This document shows, piece by piece, positions 18,929-27,673 of a DNA stretch of 64,000 nt. The notes beneath the pieces are model-generated. The model was not told where the DNA came from and did no database searches. It worked only from the letters and a program-made list of their open reading frames with translations. The stretch is from an uncultured bacterium (GTDB taxonomy: Bacteria; Bacillota; Clostridia; Lachnospirales; Lachnospiraceae). The stretch covers positions 14,977 through 78,976 of the forward strand of contig CAJMQE010000008.1 in NCBI GenBank assembly GCA_905215405.1. Direction: 5' to 3'. The number at the start of each line of letters is the position of its first letter. The stretch's first letter is position 1. A program made the translations under genes and the position numbers.

Positions 18929-18989
18929 TAACTGGACTTCCAGTTTCATAAAATCATAAAACCACATAAATGTAATTCAACAATTTCAA

Positions 18990-19071
18990 TGGATGGAGAA
19001 GGATTCGAACCTTCGAAGACGATGTCAACAGATTTACAGTCTGCCCCCTTTGGCCGCTCGGGAATCCATCC
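18990..19071 (-). tRNA. tRNA-Tyr (anticodon GUA)
   Basis: 82 nt. Acceptor GGATGGA pairs with TCCATCC, then A. Anticodon loop CTGTAAA in stem CAGA/TCTG gives GUA. It has the long variable arm expected for bacterial tRNA-Tyr. It is the first gene of a two-tRNA unit, 61 nt before tRNA-Leu. Confidence 0.97.
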
Positions 19072-19088
19072 ATATAAACAATAACTAG

Positions 19089-19117
19089 ATTTTATCATAC
19101 AGTTTTTGCTTTTGCAA
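19089..19117 (-). promoter_or_regulatory. Promoter of the tRNA unit
   Basis: Minus strand TTGCAA (19112-19117), a 17-bp spacer and TAAAAT (19089-19094), about 18 nt upstream of the mature tRNA-Tyr 5' end. Confidence 0.8.
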
Positions 19118-19283
19118 GCTATTTTTTTCACTTTTCCGTACTCTTTTTTATGTTTTTTGCACGAAGCAATGGTCTTTTTTAGATAATTGGTAAAAAATTA
19201 ACAACAGGACATAGAATTTTACGAATTAAGGTCTATAATATTTTTATGACATTTTTCGACGTTTTGGATAATGTGGCAATTTT

Positions 19284-19311
19284 GAGGCAATCATGTGGAT
19301 AATATTGCCTC
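19284..19311. promoter_or_regulatory. Inverted repeat overlapping a -35 element (possible operator)
   Basis: GAGGCAAT (19284-19291) and ATTGCCTC (19304-19311) form perfect 8-bp arms separated by 12 nt. The right arm contains the -35 hexamer of the + strand promoter at 19305-19333. Confidence 0.55.
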
Positions 19312-19333
19312 GTACCTGTTTTGTCATTATACT
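19305..19333 (+). promoter_or_regulatory. Promoter of the GT2-GtrA gene
   Basis: TTGCCT (19305-19310), a 17-bp spacer and TATACT (19328-19333), about 70 nt before the ATG at 19406. The stretch 19118-19283 otherwise shows only AT-rich sequence. Confidence 0.7.
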
Positions 19334-19405
19334 TTTTATTAGAAACACTTTATCATTCCAAAGCGTCTTTACGCATTGATAAATCATATAAAGGAAGGCT
19401 CAAAA

Positions 19406-20608
19406 ATGAAAAAGGGAATTAGTATTGTACTACTGGCTTATAAAGAAGCTGAAAACCTGAAGATTCTGCTGCCACAGATCATCGAAAATATTGAACTGAC
19501 AGGAGAAGCTTATGAAATACTTGTTATTGATACCGCAAAACCACTCGACAACACAAATGAAGTCTGTGCCAACTTCGGTGCAACCTATATCAACCAGGAT
19601 GAACCTGGATTTGCCGGCGCATTTCGAACAGGTATCCGATACGCCGCAATGGATAAATTCTTAATTATGGACAGTGACGGTTCTCACAATCCAAAATATA
19701 TACCAGACATTTACCACAAATATATAGACGGTGGTTACGATCTGGTCATCGGTTCCAGATATGTAAATGGTGGTAAGACCAACGATAAAAAATCTTCTAT
19801 CTTTATGTCTAAGATTTTAAATACCGTCTTCAGAATCTCTCTTGGCATTAAAGCCAATGATCTCTCTACTGATTTTCGTATGTATAACACACAGCAGTTA
19901 AAGACCATCTCCCTGCAATGCAAGAACTATGATGTACTTGAAGAAGTCCTATTAAAGCTTAAACTGCAGAAAGAAAACGGCATTTCCGGTTCTGACACAT
20001 CTAATAGTGGCAAATCCAGTCGCAGAACAACCGCAGAAGAAAAAGAAGTAAAAAAATCCAGACAGGAAATGGCTGCAACAAGTGATGGCGACAATACATT
20101 TCGTATTGGTGAAACACCAATTAATTTTGATAAACGTATGTACGGAGAATCTAAAAGACGTCTGATTCCTTTTATTATCAGTTATGGGAAGACACTTCTC
20201 TCTCTGATCTCAATGCGTCTTCGATACAGTGAGACTTTTCGTAATCTGGTTCTGTATGGAATCTTCGGTGTACTCGCTGCAATCCTTGAATACACAGTAT
20301 TCGGTGTTTTAGTACATGTTACAAATATACAGGCCGAGGTCGTTAACGTAATCGGCGCTCTCTGCGGGTTTGCATTTACCTTTACGACCAACACTTTTCT
20401 CAACTTTAAGAAGACAGATAACATTTTCAAGCGCTTCATTTCCTATGGTTCCATCTGTCTTGCCGGTATTGCGGTATCCACACTGCTGATCGCAGTATTT
20501 AAGAACATCATGAACCTGATGGTATTAAAATTGCTCTGTATGATCTTTGTATCTGTAATGCAGTTCATCTTTAATAAAATGTTCACATACAAAAATTTTG
20601 AAAAGTAA
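19406..20608 (+). CDS. Fusion of a DPM1-like GT2 with a GtrA-like membrane domain
   Basis: 400 residues from the ATG at 19406, which has AAGGAAGG in front; an upstream ATG at 19376 lacks one. The GT2 domain has ISIVLLAYKEAENLKILLPQ, FLIMDSDGSHNP (DSD site, 89-94) and GSRYVNGG. Residues 189-231 are a Ser/Thr/Lys/Glu-rich insertion that splits the domain before its last motif FRIGETPINFDKRMYGESK. The GtrA domain (about 278-397) has four membrane segments, with LVLYGIFGVLAAILEY and FNKMFTY at the end. GtrA proteins are thought to help flip undecaprenyl-phosphate sugars, so one protein may both make and translocate the donor. It is the only + strand gene, with its own promoter and terminator. Confidence 0.92.
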   Translation: MKKGISIVLLAYKEAENLKILLPQIIENIELTGEAYEILVIDTAKPLDNTNEVCANFGATYINQDEPGFAGAFRTGIRYAAMDKFLIMDSDGSHNPKYIPDIYHKYIDGGYDLVIGSRYVNGGKTNDKKSSIFMSKILNTVFRISLGIKANDLSTDFRMYNTQQLKTISLQCKNYDVLEEVLLKLKLQKENGISGSDTSNSGKSSRRTTAEEKEVKKSRQEMAATSDGDNTFRIGETPINFDKRMYGESKRRLIPFIISYGKTLLSLISMRLRYSETFRNLVLYGIFGVLAAILEYTVFGVLVHVTNIQAEVVNVIGALCGFAFTFTTNTFLNFKKTDNIFKRFISYGSICLAGIAVSTLLIAVFKNIMNLMVLKLLCMIFVSVMQFIFNKMFTYKNFEK

Positions 20609-20640
20609 GTAAAAACACACTTTTCTGTTCTACTAATATA

Positions 20641-20685
20641 AAAAAGAGATCCTGTCCGCTAGCTTGCGGATTCGGATCTCTTTTT
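20641..20685. terminator. Bidirectional terminator between convergent genes
   Basis: AAAAAGAGATCC/GGATCTCTTTTT with an inner TCCGC/GCGGA stem and T runs on both sides. It serves the + strand GT2-GtrA gene and probably the minus-strand GT87-like gene. Confidence 0.93.
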
Positions 20686-20741
20686 ATGTACTATAGATTT
20701 TATAAGTACTATAGATGATTTAGGAAATACATGTATTTTTT

Positions 20742-20854
20742 AGTACTACAAGTATTTTTAAGTACTACGATATTTTTAGGTACTACAAGTATTTTTAGGT
20801 ACTACGATATTTTTAGGTATTACAAGTATTTTTAGTACTACAAATATTTTTAAG
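20742..20854. repeat. Intergenic tandem array of six ~19-bp units
   Basis: Six imperfect units of 18-19 bp with the core GTACTACAAGTATTTTTAG, alternating with GTACTACGATATTTTTAG. Degenerate copies extend left to about 20690. Several junctions create the palindrome AGTACT. It lies downstream of two convergent genes, and no coding sequence is present. Confidence 0.9.
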
Positions 20855-20921
20855 TTAAATAGTTACTTTTTATATACCATAGCAACTTTTTATTGCAGTA
20901 ACTATACCTTTCCTTATTTCT

Positions 20922-22163
20922 TTACGCTCTCTTATAGATTTTGTCTGTTATCACATGGATCACATCAACAAATGCCTCTATCAGAAGTGCAATCACAATA
21001 ATTGGAATCGCCACATTATAATTCAGCCATGGCTGAATATCACTAACAAAATCCCAGCCAATCAGAATAAATGCAATCAGGTATACAAAATCCACATTAC
21101 GATGTTGCTCTTCATTCAGGAACAATATTATAACTGGAATCAGATACATGGTACAGTAATATCCCGAATGTGATGGCAGAATCAGTAAAACCATTACTGC
21201 TGCCGCTACTTTCTTCCAGTACTGTCTGTAAAATGGTGCCAGTACCAGAAGTAGTCCTGAAATCACATACGTCACATTCTTCATCAGATTCATAGCGCTC
21301 TGACTCATTTCATAAGAACTGTCGAACAGACTTCCGAAGTGGAATACACTTGCAGTCAGCGTGCAGCCCTCAATGCTTGTATATGCATTCAGATTCATCG
21401 TCATATTCTGAAACATCAGTGGTATATTGGAAAATCCTCCATGTAAGAATATAAATGGTCCAAATACCGCTATAACACCGTAGATTGCTGTTCTGACAGC
21501 CTCTTTGAACTGTTTTCTATATAGAAGCACAATTCCAAGTACTGCAGGCGTCATTTTAAATGCCGCAGCAACTGCAAGGCTCATCAGTGCCAGTTCTTTC
21601 ATCACCTTATTCTTACTATCCGAATAGAAGAAAAAGAATGTACATAAGAATGCAGTAAACAGAATTGTATTTCCACGTTCAAATGTAAATATAAATGGTG
21701 CTGAAAGGCAAATGGCTGCAGCCGTCATATTTTTTGCAAGTTCTGTGCCTTTTTTTATCGTTCTTAACAATGTATACAGCATAACCACTGCAATTGTAGT
21801 AAATATCATATACATGATCAGGAATTTCGGATCTGTATACATACTTACAAAGTTCTTGGTATATGCGCTGGCATCAGTCACTCTTGAAATCAGGTACATC
21901 ATAACGTAGGTCAATGGCGGATAAGCCTTTTCCCCAAGCCCATTGATCGTATTGTTGTACGGATCCAGCCATGCACTATATCCGGTCACATTAGAGGAGT
22001 CTGCTATAAAGTTCACGCATCTCGCAAAAAAGATATCGAACTGTTTGCCTGCCGCTCCTCCTGCAAAAATAAATATCACCCATAAAAGGAAGGAAAAGAG
22101 CACTGTTCCACCGAATAGAATCTCAAACCCCTGCCTTGATTTTACTTTTTTAAGATAGTCCAT
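20922..22163 (-). CDS. GT87-like (DUF2029) polyprenyl-phosphate sugar-dependent glycosyltransferase
   Basis: 413 residues with about ten membrane segments. An outer loop after the first segment contains DIFFARCVNFIAD and DPYNNTINGLGEKAYPPLTY; the acidic residue plus YPPL pattern is typical of the GT87/DUF2029 GT-C family, which use lipid-linked mannose or related donors. It lies 60 nt after rmd and may be co-transcribed with gmd-rmd. Its substrate is unknown; a role in decorating the exported polymer is inference. Confidence 0.82.
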   Translation of the reverse strand: MDYLKKVKSRQGFEILFGGTVLFSFLLWVIFIFAGGAAGKQFDIFFARCVNFIADSSNVTGYSAWLDPYNNTINGLGEKAYPPLTYVMMYLISRVTDASAYTKNFVSMYTDPKFLIMYMIFTTIAVVMLYTLLRTIKKGTELAKNMTAAAICLSAPFIFTFERGNTILFTAFLCTFFFFYSDSKNKVMKELALMSLAVAAAFKMTPAVLGIVLLYRKQFKEAVRTAIYGVIAVFGPFIFLHGGFSNIPLMFQNMTMNLNAYTSIEGCTLTASVFHFGSLFDSSYEMSQSAMNLMKNVTYVISGLLLVLAPFYRQYWKKVAAAVMVLLILPSHSGYYCTMYLIPVIILFLNEEQHRNVDFVYLIAFILIGWDFVSDIQPWLNYNVAIPIIVIALLIEAFVDVIHVITDKIYKRA

Positions 22164-22223
22164 CTTAATTCAGACCTTTCTCACTGGAAACAGGCACATA
22201 CTTGTTGGCCCGTGCAGTGTTGC

Positions 22224-23165
22224 TTATACTCTGGCTCTCCAGTAATTCAGAGTTTCCTCTAGTGTACGGTCAAGATCGATTTGTGTTGTCCATCCTGTAC
22301 ACTCTCTTAATTTTGTTGTATCTGCTTCAATAATTGGTACATCAACAGGTCTTAATCTTGCTGGATCCACCTCAACTTTAATATCCTTATCAGACTGTTT
22401 TACGATTCTGTCAAGGATCTCCTGAATTGCAATTGCATGTCCACTACCAACATTATAAGTCTCGCCTTTGACACCTTTCTGCATCAGAAGTCCATAGGCT
22501 CTTACAACATCTCTGACATCGGTAAAATCTCTCTTTGCGCTAAGATTACCAACACGCATTACTGGTTCTTTTTCACCTTTTTCGATTTCAGCGACCTGTT
22601 TACAGAAATCTGCTACAACGAACATAGGTGCCTGGTTCGGTCCAATATGATTAAATGCTCTAACGCTCATAATATCAAGATCATATGCATCCGCATAAAT
22701 CTTACCGATCATATTCTGACATGCCTTTGTTGCTGCATAGATATTACCCGGTCTTGTTACGTTATCTTCTACAATTGGGCTTTCACCTGGTTTGATATGT
22801 CCATATTCTTCACCGGAACCGATCAGAAGTATTCTTGGTTTGATCTGCATGTCTCTGATCACATCAAGGACATTGATACTTCCCTTAATATTGACATCAA
22901 TCGTCAGTGATGGATTCTTCCATGACAAAGCTACTGAACTCTGCGCTGCAAGATGAATAATATAGTCAGGCTGTGCCTGCTCAAGTACGGATCTGATCTG
23001 TTCCTTATCCAGAATATTCAGGTTATATGTGTTCGTGATATTTTCATCCTTCATATCTTCCTGGGACATCTTTGTTACAGATACTTCCCACTTCAGATCC
23101 TCTGCAAGATGTCTGATCAGATAGTTGCCTACGAAGCCAGCTCCGCCGATAATTAATGCTTTCAT
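22224..23165 (-). CDS. rmd: GDP-6-deoxy-D-lyxo-4-hexulose reductase (RMD type)
   Basis: 313 residues from the ATG at 23165, which has GGAGG upstream; the frame extends further to 23300 without a ribosome site. It is an extended short-chain dehydrogenase: MKALIIGGAGFVGNYLIRHL (NAD(P)-binding), IHLAAQSSVALSWKNP, IGSGEEYG, and NIYAATKACQ with the YxxxK catalytic pair. It reduces GDP-4-keto-6-deoxymannose, the Gmd product, to GDP-D-rhamnose. The alternative product GDP-6-deoxy-D-talose needs a close paralogue and cannot be excluded. It follows gmd directly. Confidence 0.92.
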   Translation of the reverse strand: MKALIIGGAGFVGNYLIRHLAEDLKWEVSVTKMSQEDMKDENITNTYNLNILDKEQIRSVLEQAQPDYIIHLAAQSSVALSWKNPSLTIDVNIKGSINVLDVIRDMQIKPRILLIGSGEEYGHIKPGESPIVEDNVTRPGNIYAATKACQNMIGKIYADAYDLDIMSVRAFNHIGPNQAPMFVVADFCKQVAEIEKGEKEPVMRVGNLSAKRDFTDVRDVVRAYGLLMQKGVKGETYNVGSGHAIAIQEILDRIVKQSDKDIKVEVDPARLRPVDVPIIEADTTKLRECTGWTTQIDLDRTLEETLNYWRARV

Positions 23166-23187
23166 GAAATGTATTCCTCCATAATTC

Positions 23188-23225
23188 AAAAGGACTGTCA
23201 CACCGGTCTGTATCATCAGTCTTTT
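23188..23225 (-). other. Hairpin just upstream of the rmd ribosome site
   Basis: AAAAGGACTG against CAGTCTTTT with one bulged base. It ends about 10 nt before the GGAGG of rmd, in the 238-nt gmd-rmd gap. It could be a weak attenuator or processing stem. Confidence 0.4.
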
Positions 23226-23403
23226 AACTTTGCGATACGACTTGCGGACAGCCCCCAGATTTTTATTGTCACATAGCAGTCGTGATTCCATTACCATCAA
23301 GATTGTTATGCTTCATTTTATCTTATAACAGGTCTCCAATCAGACCAGATTCCCGTTACTTTTCAACAGTTCCTGCCATAATGGCTCTGTTCCTGTTTAT
23401 TTC

Positions 23404-24435
23404 TTACAGATTAGAAGCTTTGATTTCGTGAGCAACTAATTCCATATCATTCTTAACCATTCTTTCAACTAATTCTGAGAAAGAAATTTCTCTTACCCAG
23501 CCAAGTTTAGAATCAGCTTTTGCTGGATTACCAATAAGAAGTTCAACTTCTGCTGGACGGAAGAATTTAGGGTTAACTTTAACTAATACTTTACCTGTAG
23601 CTTTGTCTTTACCTACTTCATCAACGCCTTCGCCTTCCCAAACGATTTCGATACCAACGTGTTTGAAAGCAGTTTCAACGAATTCTCTAACTGTTCTTGT
23701 TTCGTTTGTAGCGATTACATAATCATCTGGTTCATCCTGCTGAAGCATTAACCACATAGCTTTTACATAATCTTTTGAATGACCCCAGTCACGTTTTGCA
23801 TCCATGTTACCTAATTCAACGTGATCCTGAATGCCCTGTTTGATTCTTGCAACTGCATCTGTGATCTTTCTTGTAACGAATTCTTTACCACGTCTTTCAC
23901 TTTCGTGATTGAAGAGGATACCGCTGCAAGCGAACATATTATAAGATTCTCTGTAGTTTCTTGTGATCCAGTGACCATATAATTTAGCAACACCATATGG
24001 GCTTCTTGGATAGAAAGGAGTTGTTTCATCCTGTGGAATAGCCTGTACTTTACCGAACATTTCTGATGTAGAAGCCTGGTAGAAACGGCATTCTGGTTTT
24101 ACTGTTCTGATTGCTTCGAGCATGTTTGTAACACCGATAGCATCGATATCAGCTGTTCCAAGTGGTGTATCCCATGATGTAGCAACAAATGACTGTGCTG
24201 CAAGGTTGTACACTTCGTCAGCCTGTGAAATCTTCATTGCTGAAATAAGAGAGATAGGATCTGTCATATCAGCATAGATAAAGTTGATTTTATCTTTAAT
24301 GTGTTCAACGTTACCATAAGTAACTTCACATTTTCTTCTCATAATACCATATACATTGTAACCTTTTTCAAGTAATAATTCTGCAAGATATGAACCATCC
24401 TGGCCTGTAATACCTGTAATTAATGCGTTCTTCAT
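23404..24435 (-). CDS. gmd: GDP-mannose 4,6-dehydratase
   Basis: 344 residues. The start at 24435 is 6 nt after GGAGG; the upstream ATG at 24447 overlaps that ribosome site. Motifs: ALITGITGQDGSYLAELLLE, NLAAQSFVATSWDTP, STSEMFGKVQ, and SPYGVAKLYGHW with catalytic Tyr/Lys. It converts GDP-D-mannose to GDP-4-keto-6-deoxy-D-mannose in the cytoplasm. With manC upstream and rmd downstream it supplies GDP-D-rhamnose to the locus. It has its own promoter. Confidence 0.97.
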   Translation of the reverse strand: MKNALITGITGQDGSYLAELLLEKGYNVYGIMRRKCEVTYGNVEHIKDKINFIYADMTDPISLISAMKISQADEVYNLAAQSFVATSWDTPLGTADIDAIGVTNMLEAIRTVKPECRFYQASTSEMFGKVQAIPQDETTPFYPRSPYGVAKLYGHWITRNYRESYNMFACSGILFNHESERRGKEFVTRKITDAVARIKQGIQDHVELGNMDAKRDWGHSKDYVKAMWLMLQQDEPDDYVIATNETRTVREFVETAFKHVGIEIVWEGEGVDEVGKDKATGKVLVKVNPKFFRPAEVELLIGNPAKADSKLGWVREISFSELVERMVKNDMELVAHEIKASNL

Positions 24436-24484
24436 TTTTTCCTCCATTAAACAATTATTGAAATAATCAAAAATTTGTCGCCCT

Positions 24485-24513
24485 ATTATAGCATAGTCAT
24501 TTGTATATTACAA
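24485..24513 (-). promoter_or_regulatory. Promoter of gmd-rmd
   Basis: Minus strand TTGTAA (24508-24513), a 17-bp spacer and TATAAT (24485-24490). It is 50 nt upstream of the gmd start. Confidence 0.85.
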
Positions 24514-24516
24514 ATG
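24498..24516. promoter_or_regulatory. Palindrome over the gmd -35 element (possible operator)
   Basis: CATTTGTA and TACAAATG arms (8 bp, 3-bp centre) cover the -35 hexamer and the upstream half of the spacer. A repressor bound here would block RNA polymerase. Confidence 0.55.
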
Positions 24517-24555
24517 AAAATTACGTTAGGTTGTTGCCTGTATTTCGTTCAGGAA

Positions 24556-25626
24556 TTAAAGATATTCTTCTTTTCCTGCCTCTCTTAATTTTGCAAGAAC
24601 CTGCTTGATTTCTCCTGCATGTTCCTTAGAGCTGATCAGCGTTGCATCCTTTGTATCAACAACGATGATATCTTTCAAACCAACCGTTGCGATCAGCTTG
24701 TCTCCACCTTCGATGATACAGTCTTTTGTATTGACTGTAACCACATTTCCGTTGACAACATTATTGTCTTCGTTCGTATTCTTAACTCTTTCAACTGCAA
24801 GCCATGATCCAACGTCATCCCAGCCAAAGTTACCTGGAAGACTGTAGATATTATCAGCCTGCTCCATGATACCATAGTCAACTGATTCTGAGCGGAAGTT
24901 TGTAAATTCTTCATTGAGAACTTTTTCTTCATCCGCTGTTCCAATTGCCTTCTGGATCTTTAACAGACCTTCATAAATGTCTGGCATCAGAGTTTCGAAT
25001 TTCTTAAGGATCGTAGAAACCTTCCATACGAACATGCCGCTGTTCCAGAGATATGCACCAGATGCAAGATATTCTTTTGCGACTTCAAGATTTGGTTTTT
25101 CTACGAACTTTTCAACTGCGTTCGCATTGCCGATATTCTTTGAAGCATCAAATTTGATATAACCATATCCTGTTTCAGGATAGTTTGGTGTAATACCAAC
25201 TGTAACAAGATTTTCATCCTGTTCTGCAACTGTAAAGCCTTCCTTAAATGTATCAATAAATATATCATTATGCTTAATTAAGTGATCTGATGGAAGTACA
25301 ACCATTGTAGCATCATCATATTTCTTAGCAATATGAACAGCGCCAAGTCCAATACAAGGTGCTGTATTTCTTCCGATTGGTTCACAGAGGATGTTTTCCT
25401 CAGGAAGTCCTGGAAGCTGCTCTAAAACTAATGATTTGTAAGCTTTATTAGTAGCAATGTACACATCTTCAAGTTCTACCAGTGGACGAATTCTTTCAAC
25501 AGTCAGCTGAATCATCGTTTTACCATCATCAGTCAGTGATAAAAACTGCTTTGGTAATGATTTTCTACTTCTTGGCCAAAATCTTTCACCGCGGCCACCG
25601 GCCATAATTAAAGCTGTTCTTTTCAT
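24556..25626 (-). CDS. manC: Mannose-1-phosphate guanylyltransferase
   Basis: 356 residues from the ATG at 25626 (GGGAAA upstream). The pyrophosphorylase signature ALIMAGGRGERFWPRSRKSL is at the N-terminus, with VVLPSDHLI, KFVEKPNLEVAKEYLASG and GNFGWDDVGSWLAV further on. It is the short single-domain form without a phosphomannose isomerase fusion. It makes GDP-D-mannose, the substrate of Gmd. No phosphomannomutase is in the window, so Man-1-P must come from elsewhere. Confidence 0.95.
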   Translation of the reverse strand: MKRTALIMAGGRGERFWPRSRKSLPKQFLSLTDDGKTMIQLTVERIRPLVELEDVYIATNKAYKSLVLEQLPGLPEENILCEPIGRNTAPCIGLGAVHIAKKYDDATMVVLPSDHLIKHNDIFIDTFKEGFTVAEQDENLVTVGITPNYPETGYGYIKFDASKNIGNANAVEKFVEKPNLEVAKEYLASGAYLWNSGMFVWKVSTILKKFETLMPDIYEGLLKIQKAIGTADEEKVLNEEFTNFRSESVDYGIMEQADNIYSLPGNFGWDDVGSWLAVERVKNTNEDNNVVNGNVVTVNTKDCIIEGGDKLIATVGLKDIIVVDTKDATLISSKEHAGEIKQVLAKLREAGKEEYL

Positions 25627-25838
25627 TTTTTTCCCATGCATTTATCTTGTAACTGAAAGAATACGTGATCAATGACCACAAATTATGCTGCATGGCTCCA
25701 TTTTAAATATTTTCTTTCAGTCTGTGTAAAAAGTAAATGACATCCGTCTTCCACTTTTCAACATATTTCTACGCTTTTCCCTACAGGAAGCATTTTCTAT
25801 CTTCCTATAATACTATAAAATTTACCATAAAACAATGT

Positions 25839-27593
25839 TTAATTTGTGAAATTAAAGAAGCTTAAGTTTTCATTTTCACTCACGATCGGCTCAGCTCCGA
25901 TAATTTCTGTCAAATGAGCCTCCAGCGCTTTCAGATCATCTTCCTCATAAGCACGACGATCGATATAGATTCCAGCGAACCCACTTTCCTTCAGATATTG
26001 CACCATATCTTCGAGATCCATGGCACTGACTTTCTCATTCCATTTATCCCCTTCACTACCACGCATAGTTCCATAACTCCATCTAAGCGTTTTTGAATGA
26101 ATATAACCTGTATACAATGAATAGTCGCTCATATCATTTTCAGAGCCACCTTCCGGATACTGATGATATGGAAGCTGATAAATCATTGAACCTTCATCGA
26201 CTGAGTCTTCGATCTGCTGTACAAAGTGTTCATCACTTGTATAGCGGGAATCACAATATTCATAGGCTGGCACATACTCATATGGAAACTGTTCATAGAT
26301 TACAAATGCCGTGAACAGACAGCCTGCTGCAATTATTACTATTTTTCTCCGAAATGCCGCTTTTTTATACAGATGATTCAGTACCATACAAAATGCAAGA
26401 ATGCAAACATACTCGATAAATATTGAAATTCGGTTATAGCCTCTGATCATATCACTGATAAACAATGCAAATATGGAACCAAATCCACCAATCGTGCCCA
26501 GCAGTACCATGCCAAGATTGAGTTCTGATAACAGATACAGTCGTTCATATAAAGCGCTCTTTTTCTTGATGAAAAGAACAACTAAAAGAATTGCGAAGCC
26601 GGCAATTCCCATAAATCCAATATAAGAAGAAATATTTTCATTGACCAGTGGTGCCTGTTCAGCATAGTCATTGATCAGTTTTGTCAGTGTGTAACTGCCA
26701 TGTCCGTTGACTGGGAGCAACAGCTGAATAATCTTAAGTCCATACAGTTCACTGTCGGAGAATCCCGCTCTTACCAGTTCGTCCGCATCTTTTCCATATT
26801 TGGCCAAGTGGATAAAGATTGGAATCATCGCTACCATCATGAAAGCTACAATAGAACCGATCATTGCAAAAGCTTTTCCAAGATAATTGAACTTTCTTGT
26901 CTTGATGAGTTTTGAAATTCCGGTCACAAGCAGAATAAAGCATGTAAAGAACGGATAATAAGCAATTCCGTTATTTGCAATCAGAAATGTAAACAGAATC
27001 GCAAAATAATTGCGTGGATTCTTAAAGAAATTTTTGTTCCACGCAAATACATCATCTCTTTCATAGATCCAAATGCAGAGCAGGATCGAAAGAGGTACAA
27101 AATAGCAGGTAGTCAGAACAATATGTACGATTCCTCTGATAAATATAAATGGTGAAAAGGCAAATACAAGTGAACCACCGACTGCGATCCAGTTTGTCAA
27201 TTTGCACTCTCTCATTACAAAGTAAGAAACCAGTGCACAAATGTAAACAACTGATAAATAGACAAGATTTGCAGACATTGCTGCATCTTTCGTAATCATG
27301 GTAAAGACTTTCAGTGTTACAAGATCCACATTGTGCAATACGGAAGTCGAGAAATTGTAATAGTCGGCCACGTAAGGCGCTCCAAGACGATCTGCTGTCA
27401 TGTTCCAGCCCTGTTCGATCATCGCTTTTGCATTTGCAAGAATGCTCATATCATCTCCACAAAAATAGGAAAATGGCACATTAATATCAGCTCTCCAGAG
27501 CTGCATAAAGTTATACAAAAATAGAGTTGTGAGTACCAGCAGTGCGCAAACACTTATGAACTCATATTTATTCTTTTTGAAAAATTCTTTCAC
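25839..27593 (-). CDS. Polytopic membrane protein, GT-C-like, paralogue 3 of 3
   Basis: 584 residues with about 12-13 membrane segments and an outer C-terminal domain. An acidic motif YFCGDDMSIL (GDD, about 46-48) follows the first segment. The region VLHNVDLVTLKVFTMIT and the C-terminal MVQYLKESGFAGIYIDRRAY are shared with the two upstream neighbours. It starts with GTG at 27593 and has only a weak ribosome site. The layout suggests a GT-C glycosyltransferase that uses lipid-linked sugars outside the membrane, but no named family is recognised with certainty. Last gene of the long operon; the 200 nt after it holds the manC leader. Confidence 0.75.
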   Translation of the reverse strand: MKEFFKKNKYEFISVCALLVLTTLFLYNFMQLWRADINVPFSYFCGDDMSILANAKAMIEQGWNMTADRLGAPYVADYYNFSTSVLHNVDLVTLKVFTMITKDAAMSANLVYLSVVYICALVSYFVMRECKLTNWIAVGGSLVFAFSPFIFIRGIVHIVLTTCYFVPLSILLCIWIYERDDVFAWNKNFFKNPRNYFAILFTFLIANNGIAYYPFFTCFILLVTGISKLIKTRKFNYLGKAFAMIGSIVAFMMVAMIPIFIHLAKYGKDADELVRAGFSDSELYGLKIIQLLLPVNGHGSYTLTKLINDYAEQAPLVNENISSYIGFMGIAGFAILLVVLFIKKKSALYERLYLLSELNLGMVLLGTIGGFGSIFALFISDMIRGYNRISIFIEYVCILAFCMVLNHLYKKAAFRRKIVIIAAGCLFTAFVIYEQFPYEYVPAYEYCDSRYTSDEHFVQQIEDSVDEGSMIYQLPYHQYPEGGSENDMSDYSLYTGYIHSKTLRWSYGTMRGSEGDKWNEKVSAMDLEDMVQYLKESGFAGIYIDRRAYEEDDLKALEAHLTEIIGAEPIVSENENLSFFNFTN

Positions 27594-27673
27594 TTATCTG
27601 TATCCAGCTTTCTTATTAATTTTCTGTGCAGCTGCCCTGTACCTGTATCTCAATCAGAACCTTCTCTTTCGTC

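Noticed and set aside
18843..19071. Integration site of a mobile element at the tRNA genes
   Set aside because: No integrase, no duplicated tRNA 3' end and no direct repeat were seen nearby.
25642..25838. Terminator after the last membrane paralogue
   Set aside because: AGGAAG/CTTCCT forms a short stem without a T run, so manC may be read from upstream; left unassigned.
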